This document shows, in pieces, positions 24,501-35,951 of a stretch of DNA of 64,000 nt (within the stretch, counting starts at the first letter, position 1; each line of letters begins with the position of its first letter). The notes beneath the pieces were generated by a model. It saw nothing but the letters and a program-made list of their open reading frames with translations. It made no database searches and was not told where the DNA came from. This stretch comes from Schizophyllum amplum (lineage: Eukaryota > Basidiomycota > Agaricomycetes > Agaricales > Schizophyllaceae), in the NCBI GenBank assembly GCA_007026445.1, contig VDMD01000046.1, positions 124,001-188,000 of the forward strand. The letters are read 5' to 3'. The translations under genes were made by a program, and so were the position numbers.

Positions 24501-26033
24501 CGAACGAGGAAGAACCTGCCGACACCCTAGAAGAAAGTCCCAAACTCCAAAAGGCCATCTTATCCTGGGCGTACGATTCTTCGGGCTATGTCGCATCACC
24601 TGCACTTGCGACGACTGAATCACACTTCTCTGGCACATGGACAGCCCTCTGCGGATATCATGGCGGTATGCAGTTTGGATGGGTCTCTGGATTGCTCGAC
24701 ATCTCGCTCGATGTAGACGTGGATGGAGTCGTGTCCGGGGCAGGCCGCTGCGCTCTCGCTGACTGTGCGATTGAGGGAACATGCGAGACCGACGAGGATG
24801 GGATTGCGACGCTCAAATTCACCGTGATGTTCCAGGCCGTGCCCTGGGTATCGTCCACTGCGCTCAACACGCTGTCCTTCGAGGGTGGCTATCTTGAGGG
24901 CACGAATATGCTCTCCGGCTCATGGGGAAACGAGGGCGATGTAGTCCCCGAGTCGCTGATCCTGGTACGCACACCAGGGGACGTCTACCGGTTCCGACAC
25001 TGCATCGACGACGAAGGTCGCTCCAGCGCTACGCTCTGGAAGTTCGCGCGAGACGCTACACTGCATCGCGTGCGTCGGCAACTGTGGAGTGCCACATACT
25101 TTCGGCAGCGACTTCAAGAAAAGAAGCTCTATGTAGACCTGCACTCGCGTCGGGTGTTCAACTGGAGTCTCCTGGCTGCGCAGCCCAGTCTATCCTCGGA
25201 CGAGGCGGTGACCCTGCATCATCTGAATGCCTCCATATCCCCTGAGGACGCGCGGTTTTATTTTTCGATCGTCGCCTTCCGCCGCAGGCAGCTGTGTATT
25301 CACCAGTACGTTCTTATTGTCACAGTATAAATCGATTCAAGAACTCACCGTATTCACCAGCAATGCGTGGTGTAACTCCTGCCTTCGTATCATCGTCAAC
25401 GACCGGTATATGTGCCTCCAATGCACCGAAGACGGTCTGCGGTACCAGATAGATCTCTGTGCCAGCTGCCAAGATCAGACACCGACGAACGGAGCCCTCG
25501 TCCACAAGCGCTCGCATGCCTTGGCTAGATTGAACTTCGTCCTGCATGACAAGAGCAAGAAGCTGGTTTACGATGACGCCAACGAAGCACTGGATAGAGT
25601 CAAACAAATTGCCAGCCGTATCGACGGATTCACACTCGACTCGCCAACCACCGATAGATCTAGCGTGGACTCGGATAGCCTCAATCCACCAGAATGCGCG
25701 GCGTGCCACGAGCCCGTATCCCTGCCGTGCTATTACTGTTCAGACTGCCATATCCGTATGTCGCGTTCTTCCCAGTCGCAGCCGGTCTGACGAGTGCTAG
25801 TCTCCGAGCAGGACGTATTCACATGCGAAAATTGCCGCGACCTATCACATAATCCCTATCATGTCTGGATATTGGTCAAGGAAGAGTCCCTCCGTCCGGA
25901 ACTTTCGGTGGTGGAGCTGCGGCTGAAGGCTCTCGAGCAGAGATTCGTGAACGAACAGAAGGGCGTGAGCGATCGCATGGCTATACTAGAACGAAAATTG
26001 GACATGGTGCTCAGTAAACTCAGCGGATCTTGA
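21516..26033 (+). CDS. Large protein with helical N-terminus, EF-hand and two zinc fingers (ZZ-like)
   Basis: Unrecognised by name; about 17 exons fit, all with short GT-AG introns, first exon 21516-21605. In order: a short Pro-rich start; an acidic segment; a helical region (about 21840-22900) with AVMAFKAVIALELKRRENNHK and later LALSVHTTMGV, resembling fungal HeLo-like or MLKL-type four-helix N-terminal domains; a canonical EF-hand loop DDDGTGFISTRE assembled across the 23492 intron; a long helical part (about 23640-24300); a beta-rich part containing HFSGTWTALCGYHGG (24620-25300); a ZZ-type finger starting AWCNSCLRIIVNDRYMCLQC with DLCASC and paired His; a second Cys-rich finger (CAACHEP...CYYCSDCH, then FTCENC); and a C-terminal coiled coil. 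Stop at 26031-26033. Likely a calcium-responsive scaffold or cell-death-like protein, but that role is inference. Confidence 0.8.
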
Positions 26034-26551
26034 TCAATGATGCATCTGCAGAGTCCAAACATTTACTCCTCACGATGAGGCTGATGGGAGCTGGTTTTCA
26101 GGTCTATCGGCCGCCAGTGACACGCTTGAACGCCTGAACGTTGGGATTTAGCCTGCCCTCATGACCCATGTGTCTTCCAAGATCGCAACTCGCTTTGGCT
26201 ATTGGGAAAATATGAGTCAAGGAGGCAAATTCTTTGCTGTCGAATGGGCCAAAGCCAATGATTCGAATGCGATTATAATGCTGAGATAGACTAAGTGCGT
26301 AGTAATACAATGGAGCCTGTCCATGAGTGGGGAAAGTATGTTACAGTCAATGCTACGAGAGTTCCGTAGATAATGCGTGCCGGGAAGGGAGACAGTGGGA
26401 AATGCTAATGCTACAATGAGGCCGGTGAGATAAGTTACGTGCGGTGGTTCCAATGCAATGTGCGATGAGTGGGTATCGTGAAGAGTCGTAGAGAGTCGTG
26501 TCGAGCGCGTCGAGCGCGCGTTATTTTTGGTGGAGTCGGAGTGGGTGGCAT
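26034..26551. other. Convergent 3' flanks, no gene seen
   Basis: About 520 nt between convergent genes. No coding or structural signal recognised. Confidence 0.4.
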
Positions 26552-27266
26552 TTACATGACCAGCGCGATCTCGACCTGCCAGGTATCCTGGCGGATGTTC
26601 CAGATCGAGAGGAGCACCATGTCCTGGTAGCGGATGCGGTTGCCGAACTTCCAGGCCTGGTCCTTGCCATTGGGTCCCACTTTCTGCAAAGAAACAGTTA
26701 GTATGTGGTACGTTGCGCGAGCGCGATGATACTAACCTCCATGAACGCCGCCATGCACTTGGCGACCGCATGCCCGAGCTGCCCGCGCGTGATATGGCCC
26801 GTCGGCAGCACAATGTCAATCGGCGCAGCGAAGTTGAAGTGCTCGTAGCCCGGCCACTGCGACGTGTCAGAGCGGCTCGCATCAAAAAGATGCGACAGCC
26901 ACTCACAGTCACAAGCAGCGCGATGCTCTTCAAGCCCGTGCAAGCCAGAGCCGCGTCGCCTGCGCCCTTCAAGATCTGGCCCACGCCGTGCTGGCTGCGG
27001 GAGAGGAGGTCCTGGAGTGGCACACCGCGCGCGCCCGTCGTGAAGTCGAAGGTCACGGGCTGGTGCAGCTTCGCCGCGCCGCGGTTCGTCACATCACCGA
27101 GGACCGGCATCGGGTGAGGGACGGCGCGGTAGTGCGTCGGCAGGCTGGACTTTGGGCGGCCGGCCGCCAGCGCGTCCTGGAGAGAGGCGCCATACGCGCC
27201 ACCCACCCGGGCGGTGGCGCTGTGGAGCCCCTGAGAGTTGTTGTAGGCCTCGTAGTTGAAAGACAT
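26552..27266 (-). CDS. Conserved-looking protein of unknown function
   Basis: Three exons, 27266-26907, 26856-26736 and 26684-26552, give about 204 residues. The start MSFNYEAYNNSQGLHSATAR is the first ATG after a frame that is open but unlike coding sequence upstream. The first half is low complexity and basic/Pro-rich. The second half looks folded: WPGYEHFNFAAPIDIV, a helix GQLGHAVAKCMAAFME, then KVGPNGKDQAWKFGNRIRYQDMVLLSIWNI ending in WQVEIALVM. Clean splice sites and compact C-terminal hydrophobic pattern support a real gene. I do not recognise the family. A purine-rich GCGGGGTATGA repeat lies just 5' of the start (about 27276-27320). Confidence 0.75.
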
Positions 27267-27801
27267 GATGAAGAAGATATGCAGCGGGGTATGAGGATAT
27301 GAAGCGGGGTATGAGAGATGCGGGAGCAGATGCAGGCGATAGAGGAAATGGATGTGGTGTGTGAGGGGAAGAGGAAGTAAGATGCTAGATAACTCGCATG
27401 GCGGCAGCATATATACCACAGCGCTCGCTTGGTTGAAAGCCGATACAAAGAGCAGAAGAATGGGTACACAAAGCCATCCGCGGGTCCGTACCCGACTTTG
27501 GACCAGGCGGCGACCGTTTGCGCGCGTCAAAAAGGGATTTGTGAAGGTCACAAACGCCTCGATGAAGGATCACCCAAAGGGCGATCCCCCTGGCAACTAC
27601 AAAGGCGGAAGTCATGCACGCGAGCAATGACCGGGGGTGAGGCGTGGGGTCACAAAGAAACGCACCTCGTGTGTGCCATAAAGCGTTGTTCCGAATGGAG
27701 GTGTGATATGATTTATGAGATCGGTGTGATGGAAGTGTGATTGAGAAGACACGAAGGCGACGAAGCTTCACATTGCCGCATATGGAAAGTACATGATGCG
27801 C
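27267..27801. other. Intergenic, promoter of unknown-function gene and 3' flank of nucleotidyltransferase gene
   Basis: Includes a short duplicated GCGGGGTATGAG-type word near 27276-27320. No gene recognised. Confidence 0.4.
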
Positions 27802-29429
27802 CTAGCCATCACGTCGGCCGCGCCTGAGATGCTGGTATGGTCGCCTGGACTGCTGCGATGGGATATGCTCATTCGGGCGATAGTCACGACGGTCTCGCGG
27901 TGGAGAGTACCGTCTTCGACTTGCAGGTGGTCGTTCGTTCTGTCGTGGTCGTGGTCCATCGTCGTAGTGTGGCGCAGCATCGTTCCTTCCATACCCTCCG
28001 GAATCCATGAGGGTCTTCAGACATCGTCGCCGGTCCACAACCTGATGTACATTCAGTTTAAAGGAAAGATGCAAATGCGAACATTCATCACTACCTTTTG
28101 TGGCACTCCGATCAGAGGTCCGAGCACGGTCTCCTTTGGCGGTGACGCGTGTTCGAGTAAAGATAGACCGCCCTTGAAGGCTTCGACAATCTGTGCCGTC
28201 CTCCCTGCCGAGCGGGCGACGTCGTGTCCTGGGCCTCTGTCAGCGGTCGGATGTGAACATGTCGGGTACTACGTACCGGGTGTTACCGGGCACTTGATAA
28301 CCAGGCGATATTGCGCCTTGTCGCCTATCCACTCCAACGCATCCGCTTTAGGCGGAAAAACACCATCTTCCGGGGAAATGTATAGCTCTTCGTAGTTCAA
28401 AGTCGTCCCGTAGAAGGAGAAGAAATCCATCAAGAGCACACCTAGAGACAGTTCCTCGTGCGGGGTATCGAAGTAGGACTGCGGGCGACCTCCGGGGTTG
28501 TTCTACACATGCAGTATTAGATCGCCAATTATTGAGCCGCAAACACGACGAACCTTCAGATACGCTACGAGAAGGCACATGAGGCCGTATCCCCCCAGCC
28601 CGGACTTCGCCGCGCTCCCCAAATCACGCTGAGACAGAAAACGCTTGAGCACGAGCAGTAGCGGCCGAAGCACCGGCATCGTATTCAGAAAGCGCCGCAT
28701 CACGGGCACTCCATCGAGCCCGTCCGTGTTGTTGATCCCAATGTCCACGTCAAAGGGGCCGAACTCCGGGCGCGTGGAGAACGTGATGATTGGCACACGC
28801 GCCCACTTGTTTACGTTAAAGTCCTGTACGATGCCTCGCTGGCGAAGACGTCTGCCTATGGCCCAGAGGGCATCGATGGCAGCAGCTGGGCCGGCCTGAG
28901 CGAGCCTAGGGTTGGAGTTGACCATGTCGAGGTCGCTATATGCGCGTCGGGAAGCGCGTATATGCGGCATGTCTGCAGCTTACCTTGTCGGAGTTACCAG
29001 ATCTATGGCTGAGCTGCCGAAGAGACGGAGTTCGCCCACGCAGGGAAGGTCCCGCAAGGCGTTTGTGATGAGCGTATGCGTCTGCGTCCGCGCCTCGGCT
29101 TCTTGCGGAGTAGGAGCCATGTACTGCTCGTAGGCGAGGATCTCGTAGTGTAGCCTGAATTTTGTAAGTGAATCTACCCGAAGGCGTGTATGGGCTATTT
29201 ACCTGTCCATGACGGTGTCGCACTTCGCATACTGCTCGCCACAAAGGTCCATCCACGGAGTGAACAGCATCTCGCGAGGTGGACTGTCTCTGTCCGGACG
29301 CTTCCTCTTCCTTCTCTTATCAGTATTTACAGACGGCGGTTGTGACGCCGTATAGTCGGCTCTTATGGGCGGAGGCGAGCTGAGGCGCTTCCAAAGCGGG
29401 ACTCTACGAGAAGGTCCTGGCTCGGACAT
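27802..29429 (-). CDS. Non-canonical poly(A) polymerase, Trf4/Cid14 type
   Basis: DNA polymerase beta-like nucleotidyltransferase that adds short A tails to nuclear RNA for exosome decay as part of a TRAMP-like complex (family knowledge). Exons 29429-29203, 29154-28984, 28935-28554, 28502-28277, 28228-28095 and 28041-27802. The catalytic block GSSAIDLVTPTSDLDMV is restored when the 28983-28936 intron is removed, giving the DxD pair; the third acidic residue is in FGPFDVDIG. The helical part RPLLLVLKRFLSQRDLG and the PAP-associated domain LGVLLMDFFSFYGTTLNYEE follow. The N-terminus is basic with a KRRKRKRPDRD nuclear-signal-like stretch. The C-terminus is a run of Arg/Ser/Pro/Gln, suited to RNA or protein contacts. 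Promoter lies in the 640-nt gap shared with RPL28. Confidence 0.92.
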
Positions 29430-30069
29430 GAGGGGTTATCATACACACACTTTCTGTGCGTGATACACGAGCTCGGAGAGTGTTGATACTGGGAGGCACT
29501 GTTTGGGGTCTAGGACGGGCAACCCTTTGAGGCGGAATGGCGGTTGAAGTCAAGGCCACGTTCGAACTGTGACGAGATTCGGCAATCGGGCCGAGCGCCG
29601 TTGTCACCAGTGAACGGAACTTGGAAAGCGGTGCAATAACGGTGGGCCATGAGCTCGTTTTGCAGCCATTTGTGGTTGCCGAGAGTTCAGGGCCCAGGGG
29701 AGGAGCCCTTTGATACAAGCAGACAGAGCTTGGACACAAACGAGACAGTCTCGCAGAGGCACAAGTCCGGTGCACAGACCGTCGTAGGGAAAGAGGGACT
29801 AATGACTGGCATGACATTCCTTTGCATGCTACCACAGCAATCAGGCGTATCCAGTCTTTCCAGGCAATGCGTATACCAGAGGAGCTGAATAGGGCGTGGT
29901 ACGCAGACGCGAATATCCATCCAAAAACCAACCGCTCACGTGGTTATTGTTTCTATTTGGTCGCGCGTGACAGTCCAACTGTACAGTTGAGCCACGAGTC
30001 CCGTGACGAGGCGCCGCCGCGCCCGTTCCTCGTCGAGTGCAGCAGCGAGCACCAGCCAAGTCCGTCAAC
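29430..30069. promoter_or_regulatory. Divergent promoter region, nucleotidyltransferase / RPL28
   Basis: Stretch of 640 nt between divergent start codons with no coding support. Confidence 0.4.
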
Positions 30070-31066
30070 ATGTCTAACGATCTTGAGTGGTTGCTGCTCC
30101 GTGTCAGTCTCATTCCTCGCACTCAAGGCGTACAAACCGCGCGGAGGAACATGGATACTGACAAGGCCAACAGAAATACAACTCCTTCATCGTGAAGAAG
30201 GTCCCTGAGGGTCCCATCTTCTCGAAGGAGCCTGTGCGTTTTCCCGTCTCTCCCGTAGCGACAGACAGAATCATGACGGATTAGACGAAATAGGCCAACC
30301 TCATGAACGTGCACTCGTACAAGTACTCGGGCTTGGCCAACGCAAAGGTGCGTAGCCGTGCAGCTAGAAGTATTCCTTGAACTCACCTTTCGCTGTGCAG
30401 GCCATTGACGTGTCTGACTCACCCAACGGCATCAAGATCACGACCCGCAAGACCTCGGCCGCGCCGACCAAGGTCGCCTCCGCACGCGCCACCTCCACCA
30501 TCCGCCCGCGCTCCAGCACTCGCCGCGCCCTCGGCGCCGCCACCGGCCACCTCAAGCGCGGCTACCGGCCAGACCTCCGCCGCGTACGTCCTTCGTCTGA
30601 GCTGCACCAGTCTGCTGCCTTAGCTTCATCTCCCTTTTCGTTCATGTCTTTCTGTTTTCTTCCCCAAAACGCACTCTCGTTAGAACCCACTGGAAGACAC
30701 TGCAAAGTGCATGAAAGTCGGGCGTGGACATGTTTGCAACATTGATTATCTTCGTCGGGGTCGATCAAACCTCGACGGGTGCTCGCCTTGTCGCTATCGG
30801 GCTCCGTTCGACGCTCTCCGCGGCCGGTCCGACTCGTTGGCGTTAACATCCTATCGCCCTATTTTCCTTTTATGATTACTCTGTTGTCCTCCGTCATCCC
30901 GTCTTGTCCCTACCATCGTGTCCACCCGATACTTGTCCTCGGACGGTTGACTGACGGCTCACAACAGGCCACCCTCGCCCGCGTCTCGGCCCTCGCTGCC
31001 GCCCAAAAGGAGCCCAAGCCGTCACCGCCGAAGAAGGCCCGTGGCAAGAAGGCCGCGACTGCTTGA
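30070..31066 (+). CDS. RPL28: 60S ribosomal protein L28 (eL28)
   Basis: Large-subunit ribosomal protein eL28, absent from Saccharomyces but present in many other fungi and animals. Exons 30070-30102, 30174-30233, 30294-30347, 30401-30583 and 30968-31066 give 142 residues. The start MSNDLEWLLLRKYNSFIVKK is characteristic. EPANLMNVHSYKYSGLANAK and a basic C-terminal half follow, with a Lys/Pro-rich tail (SPPKKARGKKAATA). Exons 1-4 are separated by introns of 53-70 nt, but the fourth intron (30584-30967) is 384 nt, by far the longest in the window. No snoRNA or other gene could be shown within it. Confidence 0.93.
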
Positions 31067-31321
31067 GGGAGAGGAGGGGTTCCGTCGACGTTCTATGCTG
31101 TACGCCACCATGTATTTTGATCATGCTTCTATGCAGAACATGCCCGCACGCACCACACATCGTCCGCTCCAAGTTATGTTGCTTCGAGCTCGTTATGCAG
31201 AACAGACCTCCTGGGTATACTGAGGCTACGGTGATACAACTACAGGCGGATATAACTACATTTGGACAGTTCTTCTGGCGGCTCTTCCGCCTTTCTTGGG
31301 TTCTGGTCGTGCGACCTTGAC

Positions 31322-31805
31322 TCAGACCGCGAAACCCTTGCCTGCGGGCTGCGAGATGCGCCCGCCCGTGGCGGAGCTCCTCGCATTGCTCGGCATGCTG
31401 TTCGTCACCTGCTTCGTATCCCAGCGTCGGTGTCCCGCATCGTAGTGCTTGCGCTCGTGCTTCTCCCTCTTGGTCGTCTCTTCCTCACGGTGAGCATGCT
31501 CGAGGCGGTCGTGGTTCGGGTTGGGGCGGGGGTAGTCGTCGTAGTACGTGGGGGTCCCTTCATGCGCTGGTGCCTCTTCGACGTCTGCGACTCCGACGCG
31601 AGGTCTGGGACATGTGAGCTTCCCTATACGTTATCTCGATTTTCTCGCTTGCTCACGCAGTAGACCCCGGCTTAAACTTCCTGTGCAGGAAATGGCGCTG
31701 TCCTCCGACCTTGACTATGTAGGACATCAGTACGCCGCTCGCCGTCAGCAAGCCAACAAACTCACCGGCCGCTGGGTGCTGCTTGGATCCTTGAACGTCC
31801 GACAT
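31322..31805 (-). CDS. Small charged protein of unknown function
   Basis: Three-exon gene found by splicing rather than by a long open frame: 31805-31766, 31714-31657 and 31604-31322, about 126 residues. Start MSDVQGSKQHPAAVKVGGQR; the middle is rich in Tyr, Asp, Pro and Asn (PTYYDDYPRPNPNHDRLE); then a charged helix rich in Glu/Lys/His/Arg (REEETTKREKHERKH); and a tail GRISQPAGKGFAV. All phases match and both introns (51 and 52 nt) have GT-AG ends. Small hydrophilic proteins of this layout, with a Gly-Arg-Ile-x-Gln-Pro-x-Gly end, are familiar from basidiomycetes, but no function is known to me. Convergent with RPL28. Confidence 0.7.
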
Positions 31806-32311
31806 TGTTTTCAGTTGTGTAATTATGCAGAGGCAAGTGCGAATATCCGCCAACGACTGGCGTGGGGGCTTTATACTGCGCGTCGTAGGTGGAGCCGCGG
31901 CTGGCACGGGACTTCGCGTCTCGCCTTGTCTGCGGTCAGGTGGGCCTGTCAAGGCCAGACCGCGAGGCTCGACAACCACCTGCGACGGCACCAGGCCCCG
32001 CGAGACAAGTGATGGCAAATGGTGACTTCGTCTCTTTCCAAATTCCACGCGGGAGCGCGCCGTGAACTGGAGATCATGATGGACATGCTATGCATCACCG
32101 TTGTCGAATTCAGACATGCTTGGTGAGTCATCTGAATCGGTCGCCTGAGTCCTCTCCATTCAGTTCATGACTGACCGAGCAAGCTTATAGCTGCGCAAAG
32201 GCACACCGCGTGGATGGCTATAGGTCGGGGACTTGTTTTTCTTAGACTACCGTTGTTTGCAACTTGTCCTGAGCGCTGACGACGAGCCCAACTTGCCGAA
32301 CCCTTCTAACC
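31806..32311. promoter_or_regulatory. Divergent promoter region, small protein / MYND-1
   Basis: About 500 nt between divergent starts. No element recognised. Confidence 0.4.
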
Positions 32312-34275
32312 ATGGATCTCCCTGACGAGCACGGCCCCCTCCCTCATGACGCCAAAATGGTCAAAAGCGTCAAAGCGCGCCTGCGAACACCACACATCAC
32401 ATTCAAAAACCTTTGCCTGGACCCGTTCGCGCTCGACCGACACCACTGGGAGCTGCAGTCCCTCGAGGTACAGGAGGCAATGGCAGAGCTGAAGCGCCTA
32501 GATCGCGTCCGAACACTCACGCAGCATCCCGAAGTGCACGACGACAAACTCGACGAACTGCTCGACCGCTGTTTACACACGCTATGGCCCACCCTCATCC
32601 TCTGGCTCGATTACTTGCACCCTATGCACCACAAGGGCACGCCCCGGCTCGAGAGGGTACCGCTGCAGACCCTGTCATGCACCTTCTTCTCGCTCTTTGA
32701 AGCGCAAGGGCCCGCCATCGCCGCTCTTCGCGCGCATACGCCGCACATGTACCGGATGCTCTTCCTGCTATGGCTGCGATTCGACGAGTATTGTAGTCCG
32801 TGCACAGACATAGCCAAGGGCCTCGACGTCCTGGCTTGCGCCGTAAAGCGGACATTATGGATCGATGGCACCGCTGCACAGCCTCCGTCGGATGCGCCCG
32901 CCCTGCGCGCATACGTCGAGGCTCATCTCGACCCGCAATGCGTGCCCGCCGCTGTCGCTGTCGCTCGGCGCCACCCACGCCGCGTGTATAGCCAGGCGCT
33001 CAAGCAAGCCGGCCTACTGTTGGAACTCATCGCCGCCCACCCTGATGCCTGTTTCGTCCCCATGACCGCCTTGTCCAGGCAGATCGACGCTATCAATAAC
33101 CTGCTGCATGAAGTTCTACCGCTGGACCTGCACGCACGGGAAACAGTGCGCGCCCTGGCCGACATCCTGCGAGTCATTCACACCATCCCGGTCGGTCGCA
33201 AAACCGCGTGCGACATCGTCTATATGCTTCGCATCATCTGGAATACGTGCAAAGATGAGCGGGCCCTTGTATGGTCATTGCGGGACGACGTGGTGCCAGT
33301 CCTGCTCGCATTTCAGAGCCAGGACGCTCTCGAACAACGGAACAGAGAGACTGTGCAGGACGTGTTGGGTTTGATCGCGCAAAGCACATTCCACGTACGC
33401 GTTCTGCGTGCGTTATCCAGAGGAGGACAACCTGTGTCCTTCCGCGGCGCAGGCTTTCTGAGCGAGGACATGCTCGTTGCTTTGGATCAGTGGATAAATC
33501 ACCGAAACCGTGTCATGCTAAACGCGTACGACAGACGGTGTGGTTTCCCTCAGGTGGGTGTTGTACGCTATCTCGTTGAGGGACTTCTAACGATGCTCTG
33601 TAGTGTGACGTAGCGCCAGGAGAGAGTCTTCAGCGCTGTGCCTGCCTCAGCAAGTACTACTGTTCCAGGAAATGTCAGCGAGCGGACTGGGAGGCTCATC
33701 GCATGTCCTGCATCAACGGGCCGTGGAGCGACTGGGGCTACGTGCAGCGCTGTACCGCACCTGCTATGTTAGGTAAGCATAGACTGCCCGATGGTGTATC
33801 CCGTGTTGACAAACTCAAACAATCACCAGCCAAGACCTCCACCGAAGACGCGTATTTCACCGCGTTTTACTGCCAAAACTACTTCCACTGCAATTCGCCC
33901 ATTATACTGAAGAGCGTACTCCGACTACAAGAGACCGCCCCGCCCACGAACGGTCCACCGGCCTTCTCTGTCTTCATCGATCTAGTGGAGCTGTTCTGCA
34001 CGTACCGCGTGTACATGGATGATCAGAGCCCGCGCAATCCAATGACGAACCCTCGCGCGGAGCCCGACAGGACATACACGAGTATGAGCAGCAAGTTTGG
34101 CCTTGGCGTTCAATTGACACAGGCGAACGCCGCATCCGCCCCGACAGAGCCGTCCGTCACGGTCGTCGCTGTCATAAAGGGTACAGATGGCCCTGTCTTT
34201 CTCAACATAACATGCACGACGCTAGGAGGGCTCATGGACAGGGCTGCGTCAATTGAAGCGGTCACGACGAAGTAA
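32312..34275 (+). CDS. MYND-finger protein 1
   Basis: Protein of about 616 residues with a long helical N-terminal region and a MYND zinc finger. Exons 32312-33553, 33604-33772 and 33830-34275. Marker segments in the N-terminal part are KARLRTPHITFKNLCLDPF and LWPTLILWLDYLHPMHHKG, both shared with MYND-2 at 40.5 kb. The MYND finger begins at C-x4-C (CGFPQC, split by the first intron), then RCACLSKYYCSRKCQRADWEAH followed by RMSC, giving all zinc ligands. The C-terminal part carries VELFCTYRVYMDDQ. MYND fingers bind proline-rich partners or repressors; no SET domain is present, so it is not a SMYD methyltransferase. Role unknown. It opens the F-box/MYND array. Confidence 0.85.
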
Positions 34276-34727
34276 TGACACTGGTCTCGCCGAGCCTGAG
34301 TACGACTATTGGGCTGGACGATGTCTACTATGTTATTGGTGGTATCTTGGATCCTGGGGCCCCTGTCTCCCAGATGTACTTTGTCATTACGAGAGTTTGT
34401 ACCTATCTACGAGATATCTTACTGGACGAACATATACGGTCTGTCCAAACGATACAAGGGTGTGACTTGCGCTAGTACTGGTAGTTATTTACCCTGTCGA
34501 TACCACTAGCTTGCGTCACTGAGGGTTTACGAAGTACTCGGTGAGAGTACGCAGTCGTTACTGACACGAGAGAGAAAAAAGTCCGACGAGGGTGGCAAAG
34601 TAGATCTCGGTTGTGGTCTGTTGGGTTCAGTGTATGCATGCAGACCAAACATCCGGACGTTATCATGTCACGCAGTGACGAAGTTGCAAGGCGCAGTGAC
34701 TTGAATAGGGCCGTAGGGCGCCGCACC
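34276..34727. promoter_or_regulatory. Promoter region of F-box A, duplicated near 61.5 kb
   Basis: About 450 nt. The last 170 nt before the F-box A start match, on the opposite strand, the region 61435-61600 upstream of F-box A1, including GGTGGCAAAGTAGATCTCGG and GACGAAGTTGCAAGGCGCA. So promoter and gene were copied together. Confidence 0.7.
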
Positions 34728-35951
34728 ATGACAGCCACAAGGCGTTCTGCCTCTCCAGATGTCCTTCTGCCACAGGAACTCAAAGATCATATCGTCTCTC
34801 ATCTTTCTGCAGACCGATCGGCGCTGCTTGCCTGCTGTCTCGCCCACCGCACCTTGCGTGCGACGGCGCAGCCACACCTTTTCAAATCAATCTATATCTC
34901 TCGAGATCTAGTTGCGCAACGACTTCGCTGGGCTCTCGACGCCTTCCCTTACCTGCGCTCATATGTTCATAAGCTAATAATTGCTGAACTGGACTACGAC
35001 GATCCACGTGTCGACGGTAGTACAGCGTCGATGGCCTGGATAGGGCGCGTTTATTTCGAAGTCGCCTCTATCATTGCTGCGCTTCCTCACCTTCCCTCCC
35101 TCGCTCTCCGCGTTGTGGACACCTACTTTTACAGCGATCTCAAAACCATACGACACGCCTTTCGCCGTATTTCGCCCGCCGCATTGGAGCTCATCCGCCT
35201 GCAAAACGTCCCTCCCGAGCTCTTCGCCGGTGTGCGCGCACTCAGGCTGGTCGATGTGTCCATTGATGACATGGCATCCCCGTGCACCTGCACGCCTGTC
35301 GCGCTCGAGCTATGCAACATCTTCGAGGACGACTTCGCTGCCCTTCTGCTCGACGCACGCAGGCTTACACGTCTGCGGCTCGATGACGTGCCCGAGGAAG
35401 CAAGCGAGCTTGTGGTGCGCGGCGCGGCGACTTTGCAAGCACTGGAAGTGGACGAGGGAGTAACCGTACCGCAGGTGCCACTCCCAGCACTGCGCGTGCT
35501 TGCGTTACGCGATCTGCAGAATGTACGCGCGTGGCTAGGCGCGGCGCCTGGTGTGCGACACCTTTTCGTCTACATACCATCCGAACAGATACAAGTCGCG
35601 GTAACCCACGAGACAGGGAACCTGGTCATTTGGGGCACCGACATGATGACAGAGACGGTCCTTGACGCGGATACCATAGCAAAGGGTAGGGCTCTAGACA
35701 TCGTGACAATGGTGGCGTACTTCGGCGCGGGCAGCGAGGGCAGCGAGAGGCGCTGGCATGACGTGGTGGGAAGCTATCGTTATGGGGAGAGGGATGTCGA
35801 GTTCAGGCACATGAGAATTCCCATGCGTGAGTGTTTTCTGTATCTACCTACCTTCGGCCTTTGACTCAAATTCTGTTCAGCGACTGAACTCGACAGTCTG
35901 TTTCCCTCGTCCTTGATTGACCCGGACATACTGGACGGGAACTGGGCTTAA
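34728..35951 (+). CDS. F-box-like protein, type A
   Basis: Putative SCF ubiquitin-ligase adaptor of about 390 residues. Exons 34728-35826 and 35881-35951. The F-box-like segment is at the N-terminus (LPQELKDHIVSHLSADRSAL, then CCLAHRTLRATAQPHLF). It is followed by leucine-rich irregular repeats, e.g. LRLVDVSIDD, LTRLRLDDV and LQALEVDEG, that could fold as an LRR-like surface. A phase-1 intron of 54 nt precedes a short last exon ending SLIDPDILDGNWA, a tail also found in the other copies. Upstream in-frame ATGs exist at 34638 and 34665, but the paralogue near 61.4 kb supports the start used. Substrates cannot be predicted. Confidence 0.85.

Noticed and set aside
30871..30955. C/D-box snoRNA in the RPL28 intron (ATGATTA and CTGA words)
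   Set aside because: Box C has a mismatch, no terminal stem forms, and the CTGA is the likely branch site.
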